A stretch of DNA of 64,000 bases from Nevskia ramosa DSM 11499 (GTDB taxonomy: Bacteria; Pseudomonadota; Gammaproteobacteria; Nevskiales; Nevskiaceae): the NCBI RefSeq assembly GCF_000420645.1, contig NZ_ATVI01000010.1, forward strand, positions 62,001 to 126,000. Direction: 5' to 3'. Below the pieces are notes generated by a model. The model ran no database searches. It worked only from the letters and a program-made list of their open reading frames with translations, and was not told the DNA's origin. Both the position numbers and the translations under genes were made by a program. The stretch's first letter is position 1. Each line of letters opens with the position of its first letter. Below are positions 10,968 to 23,161 of the stretch, piece after piece.

Positions 10968-11819
10968 ATGAACGCGATCCAGCCGACGTCCGCTGCCTCC
11001 ACCCGCTTCGGCGATAGCCTGCGTCGTGCCCGCGCGGTACGGCGTCGCAGCCAACTCGATCTGGCGCTGTCGGCCGGGCTGTCGCAACGGCACCTGAGCT
11101 TTCTCGAATCCGGCCGCTCGCAGCCGAGCCGGGCGATGCTGCTGCGGCTGGCCGAAGCGCTGGACCTGGGCCTGGCCGACCGCAATCACTGGCTGATCGC
11201 CGCCGGCTTCGCGCCGATCTACCCGCAGCGCGCGATCGAAGCGCCGGACATGACGCCGGTGCGCGAAGCGCTGGCGCGGATGCTGCGCCACCACGAACCG
11301 TTTCCGGCGATGGTCATCGATCGCGCCTGGAATCTGGTGATGACCAACGAGGCGACCGAACGAATGATCGCGATGGTCAGCATGGTCGGCGGTCACGCCA
11401 GCGCCGATGCGCTATGGCAGAAAGTCTGCGGCGATGGGCCGCGCAACATGGTCCAGATGAGCCTGCATCCGGAGGGCCTGCGGCCGTTCGTGGTCAATGC
11501 CGACGAAGTGGTTGCGGCGTTGTTGTCGCGGCTGTCGCAGGAGGCGCTGGATCATCCGCCATCGGCGCGATTGCGCGAGGTGGTGATGGCCTATCCGGGC
11601 TTCGCGGCGGCGGCGCGCAACATCGATGTATCGGCGCGCCTGTCACCGGTGCTGGCGACCCATTTCCGCATCGCCGGCCAGGATCTGCGCCTGTTCGCGA
11701 TGCTGTCGCGCTTCGACATGCCGCGCGACCTGACCGCCGAAGACCTGAGAGTGGAAACGCTCTATCCGGCCGATGCCGACAGCGAACAGCTGCTGCGCGG
11801 CATGGCCGGATCGCCCTGA
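10968..11819 (+). CDS. XRE-family regulator with MmyB-like sensor domain
   Basis: 283-residue DNA-binding protein. Residues 14-75 form an HTH_XRE domain (LRRARAVRRRSQLDLALSAG, then LSQRHLSFLESGRSQPSR). The remainder resembles the MmyB-like ligand-binding domain, with the typical AMVIDRAWNLVMTNEA stretch. Such regulators are usually fatty-acyl or small-ligand sensors that control neighbouring genes. No obvious target is adjacent: the small membrane gene on the left is divergent and ExbD on the right is convergent, two bases from its stop. Confidence 0.85.
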   Translation: MNAIQPTSAASTRFGDSLRRARAVRRRSQLDLALSAGLSQRHLSFLESGRSQPSRAMLLRLAEALDLGLADRNHWLIAAGFAPIYPQRAIEAPDMTPVREALARMLRHHEPFPAMVIDRAWNLVMTNEATERMIAMVSMVGGHASADALWQKVCGDGPRNMVQMSLHPEGLRPFVVNADEVVAALLSRLSQEALDHPPSARLREVVMAYPGFAAAARNIDVSARLSPVLATHFRIAGQDLRLFAMLSRFDMPRDLTAEDLRVETLYPADADSEQLLRGMAGSP

Positions 11820-11821
11820 AT

Positions 11822-12298
11822 TCAGGGAACCGGCGTCAGTCCTGCGCCGTCACCGCCGAAGCCGCCATCGACCTTGCTCGATTTCAGGCTGACCTTGCTG
11901 AAGCCGGACAGGCTGACCAGACCGATCAGATCGACCACGCGGCCGTAGGCGATCTTCGAGTCGCCCTGCACGAACACCAAAGTGTCCGGGTCTTGGCGGG
12001 ACAGTTCGATCAGCCGCGGCTGCAGTGCGTCCGGCGCGGTGGCCAGCGGGCCAAGGCCGTCGCCTGCGTCGATGAAATAGTTGCCGTTGGAATCGATCGA
12101 CACCACGGTCGGTTCCTTGGGCTTGTCGCTCTGGGCCGAGCTGGCCTTCGGCAGGGTCACCGGCAGCTGCGACATCATCAGCGGCGCGGTGACCATGAAA
12201 ATGATCAGCAGCACCAGCATCACGTCGACCATCGGAGTGATGTTGATCTCGGCGACCGGTGAAAGGTCAGCTTCTGCGTGGACACGCTTCTTGGCCAT
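11822..12298 (-). CDS. exbD: ExbD/TolR-type biopolymer transport protein
   Basis: 158-residue inner-membrane protein with a single N-terminal span (VMLVLLIIFMVTAPLMM) just after the conserved INITPMVDV, whose Asp is the proton-relay residue of ExbD/TolR. The rest is a periplasmic domain. ExbD works with an ExbB motor subunit to energise TonB. Here no exbB or tonB is adjacent, so it is an orphan in this window. The C-terminus carries a Gly-rich tail (GGFGGDGAG). Confidence 0.85.
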   Translation of the reverse strand: MAKKRVHAEADLSPVAEINITPMVDVMLVLLIIFMVTAPLMMSQLPVTLPKASSAQSDKPKEPTVVSIDSNGNYFIDAGDGLGPLATAPDALQPRLIELSRQDPDTLVFVQGDSKIAYGRVVDLIGLVSLSGFSKVSLKSSKVDGGFGGDGAGLTPVP

Positions 12299-12559
12299 CT
12301 TGTCTTGAGTCCTGATTCGGAATGGGCACGCCGCGGGGCGTAGTGGGGCTACGCTGAGCAGGATCGGTGCCAGGAGAGTGGCTCCGAGTTTATCGCGCAG
12401 CCTCCTGAAGCGTCCATCGGCCGTCTAATGCCGTTTGCAGAGTCGGGAAAGCCCTGAATTCATGACGATTTCGTGACGGCCGGCCGTTCACGACTTTCCT
12501 TCAGGCAGATTTCATCCGCGCCGGCCATGCTCTGGTCCATTGCTTGCAAGGCCGATGCG

Positions 12560-14350
12560 ATGCCGAATCGATACGCCAGCGCTTGTTCGTTGCCCCAGTT
12601 GTGTCTGCTCGCCACAGCGCTGCTGCTGGCCGCCTGCCAGACGCCCGCGACTGCGCCGGATGCGGTTGCCACGCCAGCGCCGACCATTGCCGTGAAGCTG
12701 ATCGCGCTCAACGATTTTCACGGCAACCTGCTGCCGCCGCGCGATCCGACCCTGCTGCCGGACCGTCCCGGCCAGCCGGATATTCCGGTGCCACTGGGCG
12801 GTGCGTCCTACATCTCGACGGCGGTCGCCCAGCTGAAGGCTGCGAACCCGCGCAATGTCGTGGTCGCTGCCGGTGACCTGATCAGCGCCAGCCCGCTGCA
12901 AAGCTCGCTGTTTCATGACGAGCCGGCGATCGCGGTGATGAACGGCATCGGTCTGGAATTCAGCGCCGTCGGCAATCACGAGTTCGATCGCGGTCGTGGC
13001 GCGCTGCTACGCATGCAGCGCGGCGGCTGCGCAGAGGATGGCACGCTGGGTCAGGACACCTGCGTCAACGGGCCATTCCCGGGCGCGGCTTTCCGCTACA
13101 TGGCAGCCAATGTCGTCGACGAGACAGGCACTCCGCTGCTGCCGGCGGTCGGCATCAAGACTTTCATCGTCGACGGCCGCATGCCGCTGAGCATCGGTTT
13201 CATCGGCTTGACCCTGGAAGGCACGCCGGAACTGGTCAATCGCACTGGCATCGCCGGCCTGCGTTTCCTCGACGAAGCCGAGACGATCAATCGCGAAGCC
13301 GCAGCACTCACCAAGCAAGGCGTGCGGGCGATCGTGGTGCTGATCCACGAAGGCGGCGAGCCGCCGGTGGGCGCGGATCTCGACGACGAAAGCTGCCCCG
13401 GCTTTGCCGGCGCAATCACCGGCATCGTTGCGAAGCTCGATCCGGCGATCGATCTGGTGATCAGCGGCCACACCCATCGCGTCTATCGCTGCCGGTTGCC
13501 GACGGCGGACCCGGCGCGAACCATCCTGGTGACCGGCGCCGGTTCGGCTGGCCGCTACCTCACCGACATCGATCTCCAGCTCGCCGCCGACACCGGCGAC
13601 GTGCTGAGCGCGGCGGCGCGCAATGTGCCGATCGTCAACGACAGCGCGGCCAATGTCCGGCCTGATCGCTATCCGCCGCTGGCGCCGGAGCCGAAAGTCG
13701 CCGCAATCGTCGCCGAGTTCGATCGCCGTTCCCGCGAGCGCAGCCTGCAGCCGGTCGGCCGCATCGCCAGCGCGCTGTCACGGCAGCAGGACACGGCCGG
13801 CGAAATGCCGCTCGGCTACGTGATCGCCGATGCCCAGCTTGCAGCGGCTGCGAAACAGGCCGATCGCCGCGCCGATTTCGCGCTGATGAATCCCGGCGGC
13901 GTGCGCGCCGAACTGGCGCCGCTCGATGCCGCTGGCACGGTCACTTACGGGCAGGTCTACACGGTGCAGCCGTTCGGCGGCGCGCTGATGACGATGACCC
14001 TGAGCGGCACGCAGATCGACGCCCTGCTCGAACAGCAATGGCGCGCCGATGGCCGCTACGCGATCCTGCTGCCGTCCCAAGGTTTCGAGTACGCGTGGCG
14101 GGCGAGTGCGCCGCTGGGTGCGCGTATCGATCCGGCCAGCATCCGCCTGCGCGGCAAGCCGCTGTCGCCGACCGGCCGCTACCGGGTCAACGTCAATGCC
14201 TTTCTGGCCAATGGCGGCGACGGCTTCCGCGTGCTGCTGGAAGGCACCGAGCGGGTCGAGTTCGGCATCGATCGCGACGTGCTGATCGATTACCTCTCAG
14301 CGCAGCCCGTAAAGCCGCCAAAGCTCGGACGCATTCGCCGCCTCGATTGA
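12560..14350 (+). CDS. Lipoprotein 5'-nucleotidase / bifunctional metallophosphatase
   Basis: 596-residue exported enzyme of the UshA type. A lipobox (LLLAAC) near residue 27 predicts a membrane-anchored periplasmic protein. The metallophosphatase domain shows LNDFHGN, GDLISASP, GNHEFDRG and SGHTH; the C-terminal nucleotidase domain shows MNPGGVRAEL, YTVQPFGG and FLANGGDGF. It likely hydrolyses nucleotides for phosphate or nucleoside salvage. The ATG at 12560 fits the lipoprotein signal and has CAAGG upstream; an in-frame GTG at 12473 would bury the signal. It ends five bases from the convergent peptidase gene. Confidence 0.88.
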   Translation: MPNRYASACSLPQLCLLATALLLAACQTPATAPDAVATPAPTIAVKLIALNDFHGNLLPPRDPTLLPDRPGQPDIPVPLGGASYISTAVAQLKAANPRNVVVAAGDLISASPLQSSLFHDEPAIAVMNGIGLEFSAVGNHEFDRGRGALLRMQRGGCAEDGTLGQDTCVNGPFPGAAFRYMAANVVDETGTPLLPAVGIKTFIVDGRMPLSIGFIGLTLEGTPELVNRTGIAGLRFLDEAETINREAAALTKQGVRAIVVLIHEGGEPPVGADLDDESCPGFAGAITGIVAKLDPAIDLVISGHTHRVYRCRLPTADPARTILVTGAGSAGRYLTDIDLQLAADTGDVLSAAARNVPIVNDSAANVRPDRYPPLAPEPKVAAIVAEFDRRSRERSLQPVGRIASALSRQQDTAGEMPLGYVIADAQLAAAAKQADRRADFALMNPGGVRAELAPLDAAGTVTYGQVYTVQPFGGALMTMTLSGTQIDALLEQQWRADGRYAILLPSQGFEYAWRASAPLGARIDPASIRLRGKPLSPTGRYRVNVNAFLANGGDGFRVLLEGTERVEFGIDRDVLIDYLSAQPVKPPKLGRIRRLD

Positions 14351-14355
14351 GGGTC

Positions 14356-16404
14356 TCAGGCCGCGTTCGGCACCAGGCCCGAATGGCGCAATAGCGCCTC
14401 GACTTCCGGCTTGCGGCCGCGGAAAGCGACGAACAGATCCATCGCGTCCTGCGAGCCGCCGTTGGCCAGCACGGTGTCGCGGAAACGGCGGCCGGTGTCC
14501 GGCGAGAAGTCCGATTCCTCGAATGCCGCGAAGGCATCGGCGGACAGCACTTCGGCCCACTTGTAGCTGTAGTAGCCGGCCGCGTAGCCACCGGCAAAGA
14601 TGTGGCCGAAGGAGTTCGGCATGCGGTTCCAGGCCGGCGGCGGGAACACGCTGACCTCGGCCCGCGCCGCGTTGAGCACGTCGAGCACGCCGTTACCGCT
14701 GGCGGTATCGCGATGCAGGCGCAGATCGAACAGCGAGAACTCGACCTAGCGCAGCGTCATCAGCCCGGCCTGATAACCGCGGCCGGCCTGCAGCTTGGCG
14801 AGCAGCGCATCGGGGATCGTGTCACCGGTCTTGTAATGACGCGCGAAGCCATTGAGCGTGGCGCGGTCATAGCACCAGTTCTCCATGAACTGGCTTGGCA
14901 GTTCCACGGCATCCCAGGCGACGCCGCGGATACCGGATACCGAGGCTTCGTCAACCCGGGTCAGCAGGTGATGCAGGCCGTGGCCGAACTCGTGGAACAG
15001 GGTCACCACTTCGTCGTGAGTCAGCAGCGCGGGTGCGCCACCGAGCGGCGGCGTGAAGTTGCAGGTCAGGTAAGCGACCGGACGCTGCAGGCCGGATGCG
15101 GTCTGGCGGCGCACCAGGCATTCGTCCATCCAGGCGCCGCCGCGCTTGTCCTGGCGGGCGTAGGGATCGAGATAGAACAGGCCGATTTCGCTGCCATCGG
15201 CTTCCGCCAAGCGCCAGGTGCTGACGTCCTTGTGCCAGGTCTTGATGTCGGCGGCGGCTTCGATGCGCACGCCATACATGCGCTCGACGACTTCGAACAT
15301 GCCGGCTATCACCTGCTGCGCCGGGAAGTAGGGGCGCAGTTCTTCCTCGGAATAGCCGAGCTTCTGTTCTTTCAGCTTCTCGGAGTAATAGGCCATGTCC
15401 CAAGGCGCCAGATCAGTCAGGCCGTCACGGGCCTTGGCGAATGCGCGCAGTTCGTCGAGTTCGGCAAGCGCGAACGGCTTGGCCTTGACGGCCAGATCGA
15501 GCAGAAAGGCTTCGACGGCGTCAGGCGATTCGGCCATCTTGGTCGCCAGCGACAGCTCGGCGAAATTGTTGAAGCCGAGCAGCCGCGCTTCCTCATCACG
15601 CAGCGCGATGATTTCCTGCATCAGCGGCGTGTTGTCGAACTGGCCGCCCTGCGGGCCGAGTTCCGAAGCGCGCGTCGCATAAGCCTCGTACAGCTCGTGG
15701 CGCAGCTCGCGGTTGTCGGCATAGGAGATCACCGCGTCGTAGCTCGGGAAATCGAGAGTCAGCAGCCAGCCTTCGAGTTCCTTGGCTTTCGCCTTCTCGG
15801 CGGCCTGAGCCTTGCCTTCCTCGGTCATGCCGACGAGCAGCGCTTCATCGGTCACCGGCTTCGACCAGGCCTGCACCGCATCGAGCAGGTTTTCCTCGAA
15901 CTTGGTCTGCAGTTCGGACAGGCGCAGCGCGATCACCTTGTAGCGCGCCTTCTGCTCGGCCGGCAGCGCGATGCCGGACAGCTTGAAGTCGCGGATCGCG
16001 TCAGTCAGCACCTTCTTGCGGGTCGGCGAGAACGAGGCGGCGGCCGGGCTGGCAGCGAGCTGCTCGTAAGCCTGGAACAGCGCTTCGTTCTGCGACAGCT
16101 CCAGCCCGTATTCGGTGATCTTCGGCTGCACCGCGTTGAAGGCCTTGCGCCAGGCGCTGGTCGACGTGACGCCGAACAGGTGCTGGATCGGCCCCCAGGC
16201 GCGGCTCATGCGATCGCTCAGGTCTTCCAGCGGCTCGATCAGACCTTCCCAGCTGGTTGCCTTGCCGCCGGACAGCAGCGCTTCGAGCGCGGCGCGGTTG
16301 TCGGTCAGCACGCCGTCGATCGCCGGTTCGGCGTGCTCGGGCTTGATGGCGTCGAACGCGGGCAGAGTGTTCGGGGAGACGGGGGCGAGCAGCGGATTGG
16401 TCAT
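14356..16404 (-). pseudogene. prlC: Oligopeptidase A, interrupted by an in-frame amber codon
   Basis: M3-family zinc metallopeptidase that degrades cytoplasmic oligopeptides and cleaved signal peptides. The frame is continuous over 682 coding positions, the normal length of PrlC, except for one TAG at 14746-14748. It sits in the stretch MTLR-stop-VEFSLFDLRLH, where relatives have glutamine, so a single CAG-to-TAG change explains it. The first 552 residues keep the HEFGH zinc motif and the downstream Glu. The last 129 residues hold the conserved GGYAAGYYSYKWAE region, which is needed for substrate binding in the family. Either the gene is freshly inactivated, the stop is suppressed, or the base is a sequencing error. 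Confidence 0.88.
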
Positions 16405-16633
16405 GGGGAATGCCGGAAAAATTCTGATCAGTTCAAGAGATGCAGGCTGCAGGTGCCTGGTTCAAGAGCGCGGTTCAAAGCTGGAAGCGAGGATCGTCGC
16501 ACGGCCGGGCGCTGCCATGCCTATCGAAAATGCCGATCGCAATCATCGAGCAGGCCCGCTTCCTGCGAGAGCCTTGAAGCGGGCGCGGTATCATGCAGGC
16601 CGGTTCCCGCTGCCCATCGAGAGACCCGTTTCC

Positions 16634-17569
16634 GTGCGCCCTATCTCAAGTCTGATCCTGAGCTTCTTCGCTGCACTTCTGTTGCTGAGCGCCTGCAGTG
16701 GCCAGCAGCTGGCCAATGATCTGACGCCCGACAAGGGTTATCGACTGTCGTCGAACGTCGGCTTCGATGCAGCAACCGGCCTGCAACTCGATGTCTACAG
16801 CCCGAACGGTGTCGCCAACGCGCCGGTGGTGGTGTTCTTCTTCGGCGGCCGCTGGCAGGAAGGCAGCAAGGAAGCCTACAAGTTCGTCGGCCAGGCGCTG
16901 GCGGCGCGCGGCTTCGTCGCCGTGCTGCCGAATTACCGCCTGTATCCGCAGGTGCGTTACCCGAGCTTCCTGACCGACAACGCCAAGGCCGTGAAGTGGG
17001 TACACAGCCAGATCGCCCAGTACGGCGGCGATCCCACCAAGATCGTGGTGATGGGCCATTCCTCCGGCGCCTACAACGCGGCGATGCTGACCCTGAATCC
17101 GGCGCTGATGAAATCGGTGGGCGGCGATCGCGCCTGGATCCGCGCCATGATCGGCCTCGCCGGCCCCTACGATTTCCTGCCGCTCACCGATCCGGATCTG
17201 CGTGATCTGTTCGGTGCGCCGGAAAACTACGACCAGACCCAGCCGATGATGTATGCCGACGGCACCAATCCGCCGATGCTGCTGATGCATGGCCAGGACG
17301 ACAAGACGGTGTTCTCGACCAACACCGAGCATCTGGCGGCGCGCATCCAGCGAGCCAATGGCCCGGTGGAAACGGTTATCTACCCGGAGATGAGCCACCG
17401 CAAGATCATCGCGACCTTGGCGACCTCCTCGCTGATCAAGTTCGCGGTCGGCCAGAGCGACGTGATGTTCTACGTCAACGATTTCGTCAAACGCAACACC
17501 GGCGCCAACGCGCCGAAGCCGCGCCAGGAAGCGCCGGGCGGCCTGCAGACGATCGTTCCGACGCCCTGA
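16634..17569 (+). CDS. Lipoprotein carboxylesterase-like alpha/beta hydrolase
   Basis: 311 residues from a GTG start at 16634, chosen because it begins a lipoprotein signal (SLILSFFAALLLLSAC) with lipobox LSAC. The catalytic serine lies in GHSSGA, preceded by an oxyanion-type FFGGRW motif; the acid is probably in HGQDDKTV and the histidine in EMSHRK. PNYRLYP is typical of the Aes/carboxylesterase branch. It is likely an envelope-anchored esterase of unknown substrate. The frame extends upstream, but that part overlaps the peptidase gene on the other strand and has no signal. It is followed by a gamma-carbonic anhydrase gene seven bases on, probably co-transcribed. Confidence 0.8.
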   Translation: MRPISSLILSFFAALLLLSACSGQQLANDLTPDKGYRLSSNVGFDAATGLQLDVYSPNGVANAPVVVFFFGGRWQEGSKEAYKFVGQALAARGFVAVLPNYRLYPQVRYPSFLTDNAKAVKWVHSQIAQYGGDPTKIVVMGHSSGAYNAAMLTLNPALMKSVGGDRAWIRAMIGLAGPYDFLPLTDPDLRDLFGAPENYDQTQPMMYADGTNPPMLLMHGQDDKTVFSTNTEHLAARIQRANGPVETVIYPEMSHRKIIATLATSSLIKFAVGQSDVMFYVNDFVKRNTGANAPKPRQEAPGGLQTIVPTP

Positions 17570-17576
17570 TCCGACC

Positions 17577-18104
17577 ATGATTCGTGCGTATCGCGGCGCG
17601 CTGCCGCGGCTGGGCCAGAACGTCTATATCGACGAGCAGTCCTGCGTGATCGGTGATGTCGAGCTGGGCGACGACGCCTCGGTCTGGCCGATGGCGGTGA
17701 TCCGGGGCGACGTCAACTTCATCCGCATCGGTGCGCGCAGCAACGTCCAGGACGGTGCGGTGCTGCACGTCACCCACGACGGCCCGCTGCTGCCGGGCGG
17801 TATGGGTCTGATCGTCGGCGACGACGTCACCATCGGCCATCAGGCGATCCTGCACGGCTGCACGGTCGGCAACCGCTGCCTGATCGGCATGGGTGCCAAG
17901 GTGCTCGATCGCGCGGTGATCGAGGACGATGTCTTCCTCGCCGCCGGAGCGCTGGTCGGCCCTGGCAAGCGTCTGGAATCCGGCTGGCTGTATCGCGGCA
18001 GCCCGGCGGTGCAGGCGCGCCGGCTCACCGAGCAGGAACTGTCGAACCTGGCCTATTCGGCCGCCCATTACGTCAGAGTCAAGAACAACTACCTGCAGGG
18101 CTGA
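17577..18104 (+). CDS. Gamma-class carbonic anhydrase family protein (YrdA-like)
   Basis: 175-residue left-handed beta-helix protein built of hexapeptide repeats (IGDVELGDDASVWPMAVIRGD, then VGNRCLIGMGAKV). The histidines expected for the metal site are present in LHVTH and in TIGHQAILHG. The length and C-terminal helix (EQELSNLAYSAAHYVR) match the YrdA/PaaY group, of which only some members show carbonic anhydrase activity. Cytoplasmic trimer expected. It follows the esterase gene closely. Confidence 0.88.
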   Translation: MIRAYRGALPRLGQNVYIDEQSCVIGDVELGDDASVWPMAVIRGDVNFIRIGARSNVQDGAVLHVTHDGPLLPGGMGLIVGDDVTIGHQAILHGCTVGNRCLIGMGAKVLDRAVIEDDVFLAAGALVGPGKRLESGWLYRGSPAVQARRLTEQELSNLAYSAAHYVRVKNNYLQG

Positions 18105-18152
18105 TGTTCAGCCAGCATTGATCGCAACCCCAACCGAAGAGCCTCGTCGGAC

Positions 18153-18905
18153 ATGACTCGCAAACTCGTCTTGCTGCGCCACGGCCAGAGCCAGTGGAAC
18201 CTCGAAAACCGCTTCACCGGCTGGGTCGATGTCGACCTCACCGAGCAGGGCCGCGCCGAAGCGAAAGCCGGCGGCGAACTGATGCTCGCCGAAGGCCTGA
18301 AGTTCGACTGCGCCCACACCTCGGTGCTGAAGCGCGCGCTGCGTACCCTGAACATCGCCCTCGACGCGATGGACCAGCAGTGGATTCCGGTCACCAAGTC
18401 CTGGCGCCTGAACGAGCGCCACTACGGCGCGCTGCAGGGTCTGGACAAGGCCGAGACCACCGCCAAGCACGGCGAGGCGCAGGTCAAGATCTGGCGCCGC
18501 AGCTATGACATCCCACCGCCGGCGATGGAGCTCAGCGACGCCGGCCATCCGGCCAACGATGCGCGCTACAAGAAGCTCGACATCAACGCGCTGCCGGGCA
18601 CCGAATCACTGGCCACCACGCTCGACCGCGTGCTGCCGTACTGGCATGACCAGATCGCCCCGCAGCTGCTGGCCGGCCAGACCGTGCTGGTCGCCGCCCA
18701 CGGCAACAGCCTGCGGGCGCTGTGGAAGTACCTGATGGGCCTCGGCGAAGCCGAAATCCTCGAAGTGAATATCCCGACCGGCATCCCGCTGCTGGTCGAA
18801 CTGGACGAGCAGCTGAAGGTGGTCGGCCATCGTTACCTCGGCGATCCGGAAGCGGCGAAGCGAGCTGCGGAAGCGGTGGCCAACCAGGCAAAGGCGAAGC
18901 ACTAA
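18153..18905 (+). CDS. gpmA: 2,3-bisphosphoglycerate-dependent phosphoglycerate mutase
   Basis: Glycolytic and gluconeogenic enzyme interconverting 3- and 2-phosphoglycerate. At 250 residues it matches GpmA. The phosphohistidine motif [10 protein letters not shown] is at the N-terminus, [10 protein letters not shown] in the middle and the second catalytic histidine in [10 protein letters not shown]. The C-terminal tail after GIPLLVEL is complete. A clear terminator follows 22 bases after the stop. Confidence 0.97.
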   Translation: MTRKLVLLRHGQSQWNLENRFTGWVDVDLTEQGRAEAKAGGELMLAEGLKFDCAHTSVLKRALRTLNIALDAMDQQWIPVTKSWRLNERHYGALQGLDKAETTAKHGEAQVKIWRRSYDIPPPAMELSDAGHPANDARYKKLDINALPGTESLATTLDRVLPYWHDQIAPQLLAGQTVLVAAHGNSLRALWKYLMGLGEAEILEVNIPTGIPLLVELDEQLKVVGHRYLGDPEAAKRAAEAVANQAKAKH

Positions 18906-18926
18906 ATCGCGGTTCAGCCGTTCTGC

Positions 18927-18964
18927 GGCCCTGTCCTGCATTGCGGGACAGGGCCGTTTTCGTT
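18927..18964 (+). terminator. Rho-independent terminator after gpmA
   Basis: Perfect 10-bp stem GGCCCTGTCC / GGACAGGGCC followed by GTTTTCGTT. It lies between gpmA and the convergent kinase gene. Confidence 0.88.
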
Positions 18965-18971
18965 GCTACGC

Positions 18972-21755
<2,784 letters not shown>

Positions 21756-21756
21756 T

Positions 21757-22320
21757 TCAAGCCAGCAGCAGACGCATCAGGGTGCGGGCCTTTTCCCAGT
21801 CACGGCGCACGGTGCGTTCGGTGAGGCCGAGCGCTTCGGCGATCTCGGTTTCGGAAAAGCCGCCGAAGAAGCGCATCTCGACCACCTGGGCCAGCCGGGG
21901 TTCTCGGGCGCGCAGGGCGGTGAGGGCGTTGTCGACGATCAGCGGATCGTCGTCGACTGGCGCGCCCGGCTCCTCGACGAGCATTTCCAGCCGAAGCACT
22001 TCGCCGCTGCCGCGCCGCTCGGTCAGCCGCTCACGGGCGAGGTCGACGATCACCGAGCGCATCACGCTCGAGGCGTAGCAGAAGAACTGGCGCCGCGCCG
22101 AGCCGTCGAGCCGCTCCGGGCCGTTGGCCATCAGCTTCAGATACGACTGGTTGACCAGCGCGGTGGTGTCCAGAAGGGTGAATTCGCCTGCACGGCGCAG
22201 CCGGCTTCGGGCCAGCGCTTTCAGGTCCGGGTACAGGTGCTGCCACAGCGACGACAGGCTCTCGCCTTCGATGCTGTCGGTCATGGAATGGCCGCTCATA
22301 TCGAGGTCGAATCGGGACAC
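21757..22320 (-). CDS. ECF sigma factor of the kinase-linked group (ECF43-like)
   Basis: 187-residue extracytoplasmic-function sigma factor. Region 2 is visible (LTERRG preceded by FFCYASSVMRSVIVDLAR), as is region 4 with its HTH (FFGGFSETEIAEALGLTERTVRRDWEKAR). The first stretch LWQHLYPDLKALARSRLRR is typical of the subgroup found beside Ser/Thr kinases. No anti-sigma gene is adjacent, consistent with regulation by the kinase. Later Met codons at residues 9 and 14 are alternative starts. The gene is divergent from the cellulose operon across an 840-bp gap, so both could be linked, but this is conjecture. Confidence 0.88.
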   Translation of the reverse strand: MSRFDLDMSGHSMTDSIEGESLSSLWQHLYPDLKALARSRLRRAGEFTLLDTTALVNQSYLKLMANGPERLDGSARRQFFCYASSVMRSVIVDLARERLTERRGSGEVLRLEMLVEEPGAPVDDDPLIVDNALTALRAREPRLAQVVEMRFFGGFSETEIAEALGLTERTVRRDWEKARTLMRLLLA

Positions 22321-23161
22321 GTGGGCATGGCAGGGTGCGTGCGTTGGGATCGGCAGTCAGTGCGGTGGGGCGAAAAAGCCGGGCGGGATTCAGAACGTAT
22401 CGGGCCCAGCGCCGCTGGGCGGCATGTTGAACGGGTATGAACGGCCGTGTCTGCTTGGGACCATCGACGATACTTTCCAGGTGGTCAAATCAATTGTGGT
22501 TGCAAGTATTTGAATCTATTTGCAGCGTACGGCCGTATGCGCTCCGGGGATTCACCCCAGCTGGCCCTGAAGGCCGATTCGATTTGATGAAGATTGAGCG
22601 TTGCGCGTCAGGGCTTTTCAAAGGCTGAAAAAGGGGTGATTGGGAGTGGTAAAAATAACCCCAACTCGCTCGATTTGCTTGCCGCCGTCAGATCCGGGGG
22701 AGGCCGGTGCGAAGTTCGCGGAATCTGATTGACGTCAAATTTTTCAAAGGCTTCCGAGTACGGTTGTCGGGCAGAAAGTCGAATTTTCGAGAGCAGAGTC
22801 ACGTTTTTTCACAACGGCAAACCGTTGATACAGAAAAGTTCCTTGTCCGGTTTTCAGGACGGAGCTCGTCCGGAATCCCAGGTCGACAATTGCTACTGCA
22901 ACGCCATGAATTCTGTTGAGTCACTTTCAAGCCTTGGGGAACCGTGGTCGGCTGCGACCGCCAACGGGGATTCCGGTCGCTTCCGGCCAGTCCGGAGAAC
23001 GACGGATGTCTGAATACAAGCAGCGTCTTAGCTGGCATTCTCGTCATGTGACCGAGTCGTCACTCGGTGCGGTGCTCTTCGGAAATCCCAATCCATTTCT
23101 TCAGTGCGTCGGTTTCCGACGCCGCCTGGATATTGTCGTGCGCGTAAAGGAAGCCAGTTGA
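22321..23161. other. Long A+T-richer non-coding region ahead of the cellulose operon
   Basis: No convincing gene on either strand; the open frames are short and lack coding character. Base composition is visibly less G+C-rich than the flanking genes. It contains a 12-base direct repeat TTTTCAAAGGCT (22615-22626 and 22741-22752), an inverted repeat CAACGG-CAAA-CCGTTG (22812-22827) and a small hairpin GGTCG-GCTG-CGACC (22946-22959). It must hold the promoters of the sigma-kinase pair and of bcsD, and may be a long regulatory leader. Confidence 0.55.

Noticed and set aside
22801-22870. Possible c-di-GMP (GEMM-I) riboswitch ahead of bcsD, because CACAACGGCAAACCG resembles the first conserved block
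   Set aside because: The second block (ACGCAAAGCC) and the expected stem layout are absent; a covariance search would be needed to revive the idea.
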